Source: Prorocentrum cordatum (lineage: Eukaryota; Sar; Dinophyceae; Prorocentrales; Prorocentraceae). From it: DNA of 64,000 nucleotides. Position 1 is the stretch's first letter. Every line of letters starts with the position of its first letter. The stretch is from NCBI GenBank assembly GCA_963575745.1, contig CAUYUJ010003035.1:10001-74000 (forward strand). The letters run 5' to 3'. The notes beneath the pieces were generated by a model. That model saw only the letters and a program-made list of their open reading frames with translations, did not search any database and was not told the DNA's origin. Shown here piece after piece: positions 1 through 10,504 of this stretch. The translations under genes were made by a program, and so were the position numbers.

Positions 1-19
1 GGACGGCGGTGGGACAATG

Positions 20-335
20 GGACAGAGGTACAGTGGGGACAGTGGCGGGGACAGTGGGGACAGTGGTGGGAACAGTGGGTCAGCTCAGTGGAACAGCGGA
101 GGAGTCAGTGGGACAGTGGGGACAGTGGGGATAGTCGGGCAGTGGTTGGGGCCGTGGAGACAGTGGGGAGAGTGGAACCGTGGTGGGAACAGTTCTGGGG
201 ACAGCGGGGACAGTGCGACAGTGGTGGGGGCACTGGTGGGGACAGTAGGGGCGGTGGTGGAACCAGTGGGGACAGTGGTGGTGAGGACAGTGGTGCTGGG
301 AACACCAGTGGGGGATGTGATGCGGGATGCGGATG
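20..335. repeat. GGGACAGTGG minisatellite
   Basis: Degenerate head-to-tail units of about 9-12 bp built on GGGACAGTGG fill this stretch. Two overlapping frames stay open across it and encode only Gly/Ser/Asp-rich strings, which is what a short purine-rich repeat gives; I see no gene. Confidence 0.85.
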
Positions 336-368
336 GTGGTGGGAACCGGGAGTCGTTTGCTGGCGGTG

Positions 369-715
369 AGTAGGGGGGGGGGGGGGGGGGGGGGGGGGGG
401 TGAGTGGGGGGGGGGGGGGGTGGTGTTTCGAACCGGGTAAGTGGACCCCCCCCGGTTTTCGGATCCGAAAGGGGGGGGGGGGGGGGGGAGGGGTTCGAAC
501 GTGGTAGTGACCCCCCCCCCCAGGTTTTCGAGCGGGAGGGGGGGGGGGGTGGGGGGGGGGGGGGGAGGGGTTAGGGGAGGGGGGGGTTTTGCCGGGGAGG
601 GGGAGGGGGGGGGGGGGGGGGGGAGGGGGGGGGGGAGGGGCGGTTAGGGGGGGTTCCAGCTGGTGGGGGGGGGATTTTCGCGAGGGGGTGGGGGGGGGCG
701 ACGCCCGGGTTCCGG
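369..715. repeat. G-run low-complexity tract
   Basis: Runs of up to about 20 G are separated by short spacers. The plus strand has strong G-quadruplex potential. The opposite strand gives a proline-rich open frame that is a composition artefact. Homopolymer lengths here are unlikely to be reliable in any assembly. Confidence 0.85.
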
Positions 716-765
716 AGGAAAAGGTTGGCAATTTTCCACAGTAAAGCGGCGGTGGATCACGCTCT

Positions 766-1375
766 CTCTAAGCTCGAGCTGCCTGAACACATAGTAGCTG
801 TCCCACAACTAATTGACAAGGGAACATGCCAGGAGGACGCGCCGCGAAAAGTCCCAAGGGATGCGCCAGGCGACGTGCCAGCGGACGTGCCATGGGGACG
901 CACCGCGGGACGTGCCAAGGGGACGCGCTACGGAACTTGCCAATGGATGTGCCACGGGATGTGCCAGGGGACGCGCCGCGCGACGTTCCAGGTGGACTCG
1001 CCAAGGGACGCCCCACGGAACGTGCCAAGGGGCGTGCCAAGTTGCAATGCTGAGTGTATCGATCTTGATGTACCGTGCCGAAATCTGTGCTGTGCTGCGC
1101 CGTGCTGAATTGCGATGTGTTATGCCTCGATTGTGCTCTATAGCCTCGTGGATCGAGTCCTCCTTTGCATCCGAGTCCTGACCGAACTGATTTGGATCTT
1201 AAGCTCGAGCTGCCTCAGCACATAGTAGCTGCCCCAAAGCTAATTGACAGGGGGACATGCCAGGAGGACGCGACGCGGAACGTGCCAAGGGACCCGCCAA
1301 GCGACGTGCCAAGGGACGTGCCATGGGGACGCACCGCGGGACGTGCCAAGGGGACGCGCTACGGAACGTGCTGGG
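766..1375. repeat. Duplicated leader plus GACGTGCCAAGG minisatellite
   Basis: A leader of about 75 bp beginning AAGCTCGAGCTGCCT occurs at about 768 and again at about 1201. Each copy runs into an array of 12-bp-like units (GGGACGTGCCAAG and variants), long in the first copy and short in the second. The block is therefore a direct duplication of about 433 bp with array contraction. Open frames here are Arg/Pro/Cys-rich repeats and not genes. Confidence 0.8.
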
Positions 1376-1377
1376 GA

Positions 1378-1930
1378 CAAGCGTTTCGCTCGAGACATCC
1401 TGCCAACATCCTCAAAATTCCTGCGCGCGGGACGCGGCACGCGCGAGACATCCTCGGAATTCCTGCGAGCGGGACGTGAAAGCAAACATTTCGCCTGAGA
1501 CATCTTCTGAATTCTGGACCCCCACGAGGCCCCCCACGAGGCCCCCGCTCGAGACATCCCCCAATTTTGCAAAACCAGCGTTTCGCTCGAGACATCCTCA
1601 ACAAATGTTGAAACAACAAGCGTTTCGCTAGAGACATTCTGTCAACATCCAAAGAAATCCTGGCAAAACAACCGAATTAGTCGAGACATCCTCGAAATCC
1701 CTGCGCGCGGGACGCGGCACGCGCGAGACATCCTCAGAATTCCTGCGCGAGGGGCGCTTTTCCGTGTCGCGGTCGGCTTGCAAAACCAGCGTGTCGCTCG
1801 AGACATCCTCAACAAATTCTGAAACCAAGCGTTTCGCTCGAGACATCCCCAACTCTGCAAAACCAGCGTCTCGCTCGAGACATCCTCAACAATTTCTGAA
1901 AAACAAGCGTTTCGCTCGAGACATCCTCAA
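1378..1930. repeat. GTTTCGCTCGAGACATCC array
   Basis: About ten degenerate copies of a 20-25-bp core (CGTTTCGCTCGAGACATCC) are separated by variable 15-60-bp spacers ending in AATTC or AAAC. A related core appears singly near 14450. No coding signal is seen. Confidence 0.85.
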
Positions 1931-2100
1931 AAATAATTTCGCCGGCCCACTTCCCGCACGTAATTTATCGCAAAATAATTTCGCCGGCCCAAGTCGCAGG
2001 GGGGCCGGCGGGGTTAACCTACTAAAAGAGAACCCTGGGTCCGCGCCCTTTCCAGGAAAAAGCCCGCCGCAGGCGCCGAAAATGATGGTTTGTACATTGA
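1931..2100. other. Spacer with two short direct repeats
   Basis: Two copies of ATAATTTCGCCGGCCCA (near 1933 and 1975) precede unremarkable sequence. Nothing else is recognised before the next minisatellite. Confidence 0.6.
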
Positions 2101-2111
2101 ACGTGGTTGGG

Positions 2112-2390
2112 GTCGAAGGTGGGTCGCGGGGTGGGTCGCGGGCTGGGTCGCGGGCTGGGTCGCGGGTGGGTCGCGGGGTGGGTCGCGGGGTGGGTCGCGG
2201 GTGGGTCGCGGGGTGGGTCGCGGGTGGGTCGCGGGTGGGTCGCGGGGTGGGTCGCGGGTGGGTCGCGGGTGGGTCGCGGGGTGGGTCGCGGGGTGGGTCG
2301 CGGGTGGGTCGCGGGGCGGGTTGCGGGTCGGGCGACGACAACAAACAACAACAAACAACAACAAATAACAACAAACAACAACAACAACAA
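2112..2390. repeat. GGGTCGCGGGGT minisatellite followed by AAC tract
   Basis: About 220 bp of GGGTCGCGGGT/GGGTCGCGGGGT units is followed directly by an AACAACAAACAAC tract (about 2336-2390). All six frames stay largely open across the minisatellite, so long ORFs here (Gly-Arg-Ser/Val strings) carry no information. Confidence 0.9.
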
Positions 2391-2439
2391 CGAGAGTCCG
2401 CACCGCGGAATCCCACTTCAGCCACGCACCCAAGGACAG

Positions 2440-3060
2440 TGAATGACCGTTCGGCCCCCTCACTCCGAGATGTATGTATGTATGTTTACTTATTTATTTA
2501 TATATATATATGTCTATCTATCGACAAGCACGCGACGACGCGCGCGTGTGCACTTCGTCCCGTTTGCGCAAAGGGGTCTTGCAACAACATTCGCGCAAAA
2601 GCTTTTGAACGATTTCGGCACGCCCGCGCGAAAGGCCCGTTTGGTAGCATGTAATGAAAATGTTGGGAAAAACCCGCTGGGTTTCTTGAAAATCTGCGAA
2701 AGCGCGGGCGCAAGCGTTTTTTTTGACAAATACGTGTTGCGAAACCATGTGTGTTTATTTTTTCCCCCGTGACACGCGATTTTGACATCCTCACGAAGCC
2801 TACATTTCTTTCGGTGTTATATATATACATATATGTATATAGTTATATATATATATGTATTTAATATACATATATATGTATATATGTATACAACTAGAAT
2901 TGTCAAACAACAAATACAAACAATCCAAAAAGCAGGATTCCGGCATGCGCGCGCCACGACGCGCGTGTACGCTTTTCGTTGCGCTTTTTGCAACGGTTTC
3001 TTGCGACAGCACGCGCGCAAGGTCCCAGCTAGGGACGACCACGCTAGCCGGGGGGCTCTC
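2440..3060. repeat. Diverged duplication with AT microsatellites
   Basis: Two related modules, about 2500-2640 and 2830-3040, each start with a TATATA/TATGTA tract and continue into a GC-rich segment with ACGACGCGCGTGT and TTGCAAC-like matches. They look like a diverged direct duplication about 430 bp apart. No gene is recognised. Confidence 0.6.
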
Positions 3061-3229
3061 GCGTCGTCGGTGCCCGACGCCGCCGGCGACGGCGCTGGCG
3101 CCGGCGCCTTCGCTCGCCGTCGTCGTTTGCAAGGGCGGGGGGGCCCCCTCCCGACTCCAACCTCCTTTTCCAACTCAAGGGAGGGGGCCCCTCCAGCTCG
3201 AAGTCCCCCACCCTGCACTTCTAGGGGGG

Positions 3230-3535
3230 GCGCCGTCGATCTGAACCTGGTTTGAACCAGCCCCCGGTTTGAACCACCCCCCCCGGTTTGAACCACCAGA
3301 GGGGTTGGGCCTCCCCCCCTGGTTTGAACCGCGCCCCTCCTTGCAATTCAGGGGGGTGGGACTCCCTCCCTCTCTCCCTCCTCCCTCCTCCGTCCCTCTC
3401 TCCCTCCTCCCTCTCCCCTCCTCCCTCCTCCCTCTCTCCCTCCTCCCTCTCTCCCTCCTCCCTCCTCCCGGTTCGACTCCCTCCCTTTCCCTCCTTCGTT
3501 CTCCTTCGCTCTTCCTCTTCCCCCCTCTGCTGGCC
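3230..3535. repeat. CCGGTTTGAACC repeats and polypyrimidine block
   Basis: Four copies of a CCGGTTTGAACC-like unit (3240-3335) precede about 180 bp of TCCCTCCTCCCTCTC repeats. The pyrimidine-rich block runs to within a few bases of the AG at 3548-3549, so it may serve as the polypyrimidine tract of the exon called there. Confidence 0.65.
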
Positions 3536-3549
3536 CAAAAGCTCTCCAG

Positions 3550-3627
3550 GAGTGGGACGGCGTGGACCGCCTCGCCGCCAAGAGCTTCGAGGACGAGGTG
3601 GTGCTGGCCTCCGAGAAGGCTCCATCG
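3550..3627 (+). CDS. Putative exon, N-terminal side of a thioredoxin/PDI-like domain
   Basis: A 26-codon open segment with strong G/C third positions stands out between a pyrimidine tract ending in AG and the GAT satellite. It starts EWDGVDRLAAKSFEDEV and ends SEKAPS. The spacing V..L....F...V..S.K.P matches the beta1-alpha1 start of PDI-type thioredoxin domains, just before the strand that leads to the CxxC site. The next likely exon (5986-6105) starts with FSAPACPTLAP, which fits the following strand and active site. The 3' boundary is ambiguous because GGGTAG follows the last codon. This is inferred from a short pattern; no upstream exon or start codon was found. Confidence 0.4.
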
Positions 3628-3639
3628 GGTAGAGGGTGG

Positions 3640-3648
3640 CAGAGGGAG

Positions 3649-3695
<47 letters not shown>

Positions 3696-4113
3696 CTGCT
3701 GCTGCTGATCATGACCATGATGATCATGATGGTGATGATGCTGATGATGATGCTGATGATGATGATGTTGATGGTGATGATGATGCTGATGCTGATGGAG
3801 ATAATGATGATAATCATGGTGATTATGAGGACGCTGCTGCTGCTGCTGATGATGATGATAATGGTGATGCTAATGATGATGAGCATCATGATGATAAGCA
3901 TGATGATGATGATGATACTGGTACTGATGATGATACTGATGATGCTGATGATGATGCCGATGCTGATGATGATGGTGGTGGATGGTGGTTATGATGATCG
4001 GAATTATGATTGTGATTATGCCAGTGATGATGACGATAATGACAACGATGTTGCTGCTGCTGCTGACGATGCTAGTGATGACCATGCTGATGGTGATGAG
4101 CATGATGATCATA

Positions 4114-4173
<60 letters not shown>

Positions 4174-5251
4174 TTGATGATGCTGATGATGATGATGACG
4201 ATGATGGTGGTGATTATGATGATGATCATGCTGATGCTTATGGTGATAACGATGATGATGATATTCATGGTGTTTCTGATGAATCTGCTGATGCTGCAGC
4301 TTCTGGTGATGCTAATGATGATGAGCATGATGATGATACGCATGATGCTGATACTGATACTGATGATGATAATGATGATAATGCCGATACTGATGATGAT
4401 GCTGATGCTGATGATGATGGTGGTGGATGGCGGTTGTGACGATTGTAATGATAATGGTGATGATGTCAGTGATGATGACGATGATGATGCTGCCGCTGAT
4501 GATGATGCGAGTGATGACTAGGCTGATGATGATGATGAGCATGATGACGACGATCATATTGACGATGATGATGACGATGATGATGACGATGGTGCGATTA
4601 TGATGGCGATGATGAGAATAATTACAATGATGGTGATTATGATAATGCTGATGCTGCTGATGATGATGATGAGCAGGATGAGAAGCATGATGATGGTGGT
4701 TATAATGATGGTGATGCTAATGATGCTGATGCTGCTGATGATGATGCAACTAATGCCAATGATGTTGATGCTGCTGCTGCTGATGATGATGATGATGATA
4801 ATAACGATGCTGGTTCTGAATATCATGGTGATTGTCATGATGCTTATGATGATGAGCTGATGGTGGTGGTGATGATGATGTTGATGATGCTGATGCTGAT
4901 GCGTATGAGATGGTGATGCCGATGCTGAGCATTATGATGATGATGCTGATGATGATGTTGACGATGCACATGATGATACTGATGCTTTTGCTGATGATGA
5001 CGATACTGCTGATGGTGATGATGATGCTGATAATGATTATGCTGGTGGTGCTCGTGATAAACATGATGATGATGCGAATGATGATGATGTGATGATGATG
5101 GTGATGCCCATGATGATGAGCATGTTGATCGTGATGATGATGCTTCCGATTATGATGTTGCTGTTTCTGATGATGGTGATGATGAAGATGGTGATGATGA
5201 TGCCAATGCTCATGCTGATGATCATGCTGATGATGATGATGATGCTGATGC

Positions 5252-5290
<39 letters not shown>

Positions 5291-5707
5291 CTGTTATGAG
5301 TGCGATGATGATTGTGATGCTGATTAGGACGATGATGCTGCTGATGATGCTGATGCTGTTTGTGATGATGATGAGGTGATGATGATGATGAAGGTGATGA
5401 GTATGATGATGGTGATGCTGATGGTAAGCATTGTGCTGCCGATGATGATGCTGATGATGCTGATGATGAACATGGTGATACTGATGCTGCTGATGATGGC
5501 GATAATGATGATTCTGGTGATCAGTACGATGATGATGATGATGATGTTGATGGTGATGATGATGATGATGATGATCATGATGGTGATGATAATAAGGATG
5601 ACGACGATTAACATGATGATGATCATGCTGACTCGAGTCTTGATGAGGATTATGATGATTGATCATGATGTTGCTGATGATGTTGATGATGATTCTGGTG
5701 ATGCTGC

Positions 5708-5739
<32 letters not shown>

Positions 5740-5820
5740 CTGATGCTGACGCTGATGATGATGAGGATGATGGTGATGATGATGATAGTGGTGGTGGTGG
5801 TGGTGATGCTGCTGCTGCTT

Positions 5821-5856
<36 letters not shown>

Positions 5857-5857
5857 C

Positions 5858-5912
<55 letters not shown>

Positions 5913-5940
5913 AATGGTACTGATGGTGATGCTGCTGATG
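3640..5940. repeat. 2.3-kb GAT trinucleotide satellite
   Basis: About 2.3 kb of (GAT)n is interrupted by GCT, GGT, AAT and other variants, with local higher-order blocks (for example a GATGGTGGTGGATGG block near 3970 and again near 4420). Frames read as poly-Asp, poly-Met or, on the other strand, poly-Ile/His, and are not genes. It lies between two possible exons of one thioredoxin-like gene and so may be intronic. Confidence 0.9.
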
Positions 5941-5985
5941 CCTCTCTTATTCTCTCTTTCGCTGCGCTCCTGCGGTCTTTCCAGG

Positions 5986-6105
5986 TTCTCGGCCCCAGCT
6001 TGCCCTACTCTGGCCCCCTTCGCGCCCGCGCGGCGGGGGCGCCAGGGGCCTGCGCTGGCGACCGACCCGCAGGACCGCATCGTCTTCTGCGCGGCGGCCC
6101 TTTTC
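5986..6105 (+). CDS. Putative exon, active-site side of a thioredoxin-like domain
   Basis: After a CTTTCCAG acceptor-like site the open frame reads FSAPACPTLAPFAPA and later RIVFCAA. This follows the thioredoxin/PDI pattern F.AP.C..(C/L)..FAP.W...A..L......V.F. The first active-site cysteine is present, but the second is replaced by Leu (C-P-T-L), so the dithiol oxidoreductase activity of the family would not be expected. Joined to 3550-3627, the usual three or four hydrophobic residues between K-P and F.AP are missing, so a micro-exon could be hidden in the satellite. The frame stops at a TAG just after 6105; the true exon end is unknown and a pseudogene is possible. Confidence 0.4.
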
Positions 6106-6705
6106 TAGTTGGACAGCGCGTGGACTTCCGCGAACAGCGGAGATCTAACGCTCCCCCTGAGCTCGGTTGCACGGGCTCTGCTCTTACCCATCAGCTTGTG
6201 CTCATGAGGGATTGCGTCCGATGGCCTCGGGCAGGCAATCGGTGGCGGTCAGGGTCTCCCCTTCTCCGCTCGGGTGCCGGCCGCCGTGGGCCGTTCCTGT
6301 GGTCGCTCGCTGCCACTTCCTCGTCGCCTCGGCTCTGCGGTTGCGATGCTGAAGGCCCCGGGCGCCCTCGGAAAGGGGGGCCCTTGGCCCTGCAGGCTGG
6401 CCCGAAAGTTTCTCGCCCTGCGGACGCCCGCTGGCGTGCCTCGGCGGGGTCGCCTCGTTGCCGCCTGGCCCTCCCCCGTCATGTGCACGGCGCTGATCTG
6501 CCCGGGCTGCGGCGCCCTCCTCCGCGCCCTCGCGCCTCTTCAGGGAAGAGCAGAGGTGTGCCGTGCAGTGCCGCGCTGTGGTCGGTGTGTACAGTGTGTA
6601 CATGCTCCGCGTGCGGATCATGTGTTAAAAGTGCAGAGATCTAGCATCAATTAGCCTGGCGAAGACCCAACCATGTGCAGTTGTGGGTGTCGCATTCGGG
6701 GAAGC
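6106..6705. other. GC-rich unique sequence, nothing recognised
   Basis: High-GC unique DNA with several overlapping open frames on both strands and no recognisable motif. It could hold further exons of the thioredoxin-like gene, but I cannot support any. Confidence 0.5.
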
Positions 6706-6709
6706 CCCC

Positions 6710-6958
6710 TATGGGGCCACGAAGCGCTGTACTGGGTGGGGGGGGGACGCATGCGAACTGCGCCACTGGGACCTTCGGTGGAGCTACCTATGGGGCCACG
6801 AAGCGCTGCCCTGGGTGGGGGAACCGCATGCGGGCTGTGCCACTGGGACCTTCGGTGGAGCTCCCTATGGGGCCACGAAGCGCTGCCCTGGGTGGGGGAA
6901 CCGCATGCGGGCTGTGCCACTGGGACCTTCGGTGGAGCTCCCTATGGGGCCACGAAAC
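6710..6958. repeat. 77-bp tandem repeat, about three copies
   Basis: Units start at 6710, 6788, 6865 and 6942 (partial) with CTATGGGGCCACGAAGCG. Copies two and three are essentially identical; the first is diverged and 1 bp longer. All three plus frames stay open because 77 is not a multiple of three, giving three permuted protein repeats that are not evidence of a gene. Confidence 0.9.
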
Positions 6959-6959
6959 G

Positions 6960-7540
6960 TGTGAGGGGTGTGCCGAGAGCAGAGGCAAGGAGGGGGAGGA
7001 GGGAGGATGGCGAGGAGGGGGAGGAGGAGGAGAGGAGGTGGGACGCGGGGCGCTATCTCTTCAAAACGAGGACCCAACACCACAGGATGGTTGGGAAAAA
7101 CAGCGATGAGTTCATGCATGAATGTACTCATACATTAATCATGTATTAAACGTCTTATATTTCTAAAAATCATATGCGTTAAAACCTGCCCTGTAGGATG
7201 GAGGAAGGAAGGTTGCCGCCCAGGTTGCCGTGGCCGCCCGCGCCCGCATGCAGTGCCGTGCGACGGCGCCCGCGTGCCGTGCCGGTGGTGGGTCGTGTCT
7301 GGTGCAGAAAGGCGCGGCCGCCCGCGTGCCGTGCCGCGCTGCACCGCGCGCGTGCCCGCGTGCTGCGCGGTGCCCGCGTGCCGTGCAGGGCGCGCGCAGG
7401 TCGATGCTGACTCGCCTTGTGTCTTCTCTTGCAGCGTTCTTGGTCTGGGTCCCGATGTCGATGCAGTGTCTTCTTCCAGTGTTGCCAGGCGGGCCCAGGA
7501 GGATGCCACTGCTCCAAGGCGTTCTTGAGCGCTCCCACTG
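6960..7540. other. No gene recognised
   Basis: Purine-rich DNA (6985-7050), an AT-richer patch (7130-7200) and a degenerate CCGCGTGCCGTGC-type repeat (7225-7400). No gene or RNA was recognised. Confidence 0.5.
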
Positions 7541-7544
7541 CTCT

Positions 7545-8460
7545 TCTGGAACGCCGTGGGACCGTGGCAATACCTGGCACGTCCTGCAGGCCCGCCATGT
7601 CTTAGGTATTCGCGATTTATCCAGATCTGGAATTGTTTTTTTTGACACCTTGGGGATCAAACCACGTCTTCCGTGGACAGGCGCGCGTCTTCCAGATTGT
7701 CGCATGACTTGGTGCGCGCGCGTGCGTGCATTTGAACGTTTCGCTGCCGGGGCGATCGCAGATCTCTCGAGACATTTTCGAAAAAAGGCAGCGAAAGAGG
7801 CTGCGCAGTCACATCGGGGGCGTCCATGGAGGGGGTGAGAATACGGGGGATGTGAATCTTATCGTGGTTGCGGCTGTGCAATCCGCAAGATTCCATCGCT
7901 TTCGATTTATTGCGAACCCTACGCCTGCTGGTCCACTTGACGAGAGGGTACTGGGCACCCCCGATGAGGTTCACGTGGCCGCAGACATCCTTCGAATGCT
8001 GACCCCCAGCCGACGTTTCAGAAATCTGGCCTGCAGGGGCAGGGTTCACACGTGACTGCCCACAGTGCCTCCTCTTCTTCTCTCAATGCGTCCTCTGGAC
8101 CCCCCTCGTCCGCGCACATGCCGCGGGCCATGCTGCGCTAGCCCCCCCTCTTCCTGCCCCGCCCTCGGCGCATTCGATCACAGCCCGAGAGTTCCTTTGG
8201 GCTCATCGTGCCGCCAGCGTCACCACGCGCCCTCCAGGTCCAGACGAGGAACATATGCCAATACGGCTACCCGTTCCCGCCACTGTGGGATTCGTCCCGA
8301 GGGGTCCTTCAGAAGAGGACGAAGTACCCATGCCGCTACCCTTGCCTCGTCTTCCGCATTCTGGGCCCCCGAGGAAGCCCTCGTCAAAACCGCTGAGTTC
8401 GCCTCGAGATTCTGGCCAGAACGCACCCCAGGAGAGGCCCGGGGAGTAGTAGTAGCAATA
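7545..8460. repeat. Dispersed shuffled repeat family, copy 1
   Basis: Several modules recur near 40 kb. The block with CCACGTCTTCCGTGGACAGG (7660-7690) through GCATTT and CGATCGCAG...TCTCGAGAC matches 40570-40710. CAGAAATCTG-CCTGC-GGG-AGGGTT (about 8010) matches about 40845. The block ending CAGAACGCACCCC-GGAGAGG (8415-8450) matches 40095-40125. The order differs between loci: the last block follows the others here but precedes them at 40 kb. Several local frames are open but none is conserved between copies. Confidence 0.7.
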
Positions 8461-8514
8461 TCTGTTTGTCCTCCGATAGGTCATCGGCCACCGCTGCGGG
8501 TGTCCGCCGGGGGT

Positions 8515-8720
8515 CAATCCAAACGGGGGTCAGTCAGAGCGCCGGAGCTTGCAGGATCCTGCAGAGCCAGGGGCGCACTGACCAGGGTTTTGGGTGCAGG
8601 ATTCTGCAGGATCCTGCCAGATTTTGCAAGGCCCGACTGGGCCAGGTTTGGCTTGACCCGGGTCAGGAGACCCCGATTGACTCGCAGAGCCGCAGTTGAC
8701 ACGAGGGTCAAGAGCGACCC
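8515..8720. repeat. GCAGGATCCTGC palindrome cluster
   Basis: TGCAGGATCCTGCA-type palindromes near 8550 and 8605 sit in a run of related TTTTGCA/CAGG motifs. No gene is seen. Confidence 0.5.
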
Positions 8721-8983
8721 TTGCTTTGGGGGGGTACCCTCATGATCTGCTCGCCATGGCTCTCCGCTTTGGAGCGCTCTTTGTCTCTGGGGCACGTCCA
8801 TGAGGCCCTGGACGTTCTGCGAAAGGTCTCCCGTGTTCTCAGCCCATGTTCTTGTGACCACGCTTCGACTACAGAAGGGCGCCCTCGAGAGCGCGAAATT
8901 ATTCGCGCTTCGCTGTGCGGCTCCGATCCCTCCCCTACCCTCTTCTTCTCCCTTTGGGGGTGGCCCGAGAGCGCGAGGTGATT

Positions 8984-9015
8984 CGCGCTTCGCGCTTGGC
9001 GTAGCGCGAAGCGCG
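8984..9015. other. Perfect 13-bp-stem hairpin
   Basis: CGCGCTTCGCGCT (8984-8996) and its exact reverse complement (9003-9015) flank a 6-nt loop. Related GCGCGAA/TTCGCGC pieces occur at 8890-8920 and 8970-8990, so this is the tightest member of a small cluster. Confidence 0.8.
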
Positions 9016-9019
9016 AAGT

Positions 9020-9555
9020 TATCCGCCCTTTTCAACCCATGTCGGAAACAAGAACATGTACATTACCAGTGGCGGGCTGTTCTTCAATCCCAGGCTTTTT
9101 GAGGGTCGGGGACGACGTCGGGCGTGGTGTGGTGTGTGCATCTTTATCCGTTCCCCGGGGAGACACCGATAACAATATGTACACCAGGACCCCGCATACA
9201 CCAGGATCCGCTTCCCTTTGCAAATTTCAGGGCAGGGCCAGAACAGTGATGGTTTCTTATTCATTGTTTTTCCGATCGGCGCGGGCCCTCGCCCTCCCCC
9301 CACCCCTACATGGAGTTACATGGAGTAGATCTGGGCTGTTTTTGGCGCCGGATTCGGGCAGGTGGAGCCTCCCCTCTAGGACGCACCGATGCAAACAGTA
9401 CCAGTAAGCAGAGGTCCACAGCCATAGCCTCCCCCCCCTCCCCCACCCCCTCCGCCCAGAGTCGAAGAGCCGAGTAAGATAACGTTCACAAAAAAGCGCC
9501 GGTGTTTAGAGTTCGGTTCCCTGCCGCGTTCTTGGGGCCACGCTCTTGCTGCAGG
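9020..9555. other. No gene recognised
   Basis: Unique sequence with short C-runs (about 9425-9460). I see no coding, RNA or repeat signal that I can support. Confidence 0.5.
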
Positions 9556-9559
9556 CCCC

Positions 9560-10350
9560 GCGCGTGCAAGACGGCCCAAGAAGCCTCCATGAGGCCTCCG
9601 AGGTAGCTCCAAGACAGCCCAAGAGGCTCCCAAGAGGGCCTCAAGCCGGGCGAAAAGAGTCCAAAGATTGCCCAAGGGGCTCCCAAGGGGGCCCCAAAAC
9701 GGCCGTGGGCCGCTCCTAGAGGGTACCAGCACAGCCTAGAGAGGCCCCCTAAGGCGGCCTCCACAGGTTTCAGACAGGCCAAGAGTCCCCTAAGACGGCC
9801 CAAGAGACCCCATGGATGAGGGGGAGGATCAGGAGAGGGAGGAAGAGGAGGAGGATGAGGAGGAGGAGGAGGAGTAGGAGGAGGGGGCTTCTTGGAAGCC
9901 TCTTGGAGGCCTCTTGGGGGCCTCCTTGTGCCTGCTGGGCGCGTTTGGGGCATTCTTGCGGGCCCCTTAGGGCGCTGAGGGCGTTCCTGGCCCGTCTGAC
10001 GCCGTCGGAAGCCGTCTTGGGGGCCTTTCTGAACCGACTTGGGGCCCTCTTGTGGCGCATCAGGGCCGTCTTGGGTCTTGGAGGCCATCTTGTGTGTCTT
10101 GGAGGCCTCTTGGGCCGTCTTGGGGCCTCTTGGGGGGCCCTTGGGCCGTCATGGGGCCATCTTGGAGGCCTCTTGGGCGACCCTGGGGCGACCTTGGGGG
10201 CCGTCTTGGGTCCTCGGAAGGCCGAAAAGGCGCAACTGTCAACAACCTTTACAAACTTGGAGCTAATCAGTGATTTTGCCTCTTCGGGCTCTCCTGGAGG
10301 ACCCCTTGGAGGCCTCTTGGGCTGTCTTAGGGGCCTCTTGGGCGCCCCCC
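9560..10350. repeat. GGGGCCTCTTGG minisatellite, two orientations
   Basis: 9560-9800 carries the unit as CCAAGAGGCC and 9880-10350 as GGCCTCTTGGGG, so the array is inverted across a purine-rich GAGGAGGA spacer (9825-9885). The same unit recurs near 14320, 19890, 31085, 31505, 33530, 36340, 44375 and 44930. Long open frames on both strands are composition artefacts. Confidence 0.85.
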
Positions 10351-10504
10351 TCTCCTCCCACCTCTCCCGCCTACTTTTCCCCCCTCTTCTCCCCTCCCCT
10401 TCCCCCTCCCGCTCCCCCCCCCCCCCCACCAGTCGCCTCCCCCCGTCCAAAGCTTTATTTGGGGGTTCGGGGGCCGCTTTTGCGTAGCTTCGGTAAGGTT
10501 TTGA

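Noticed and set aside
3269-6644. Long Asp-, Met- and Ile-rich ORFs
   Set aside because: They follow from the GAT satellite, which lacks stops in several frames.
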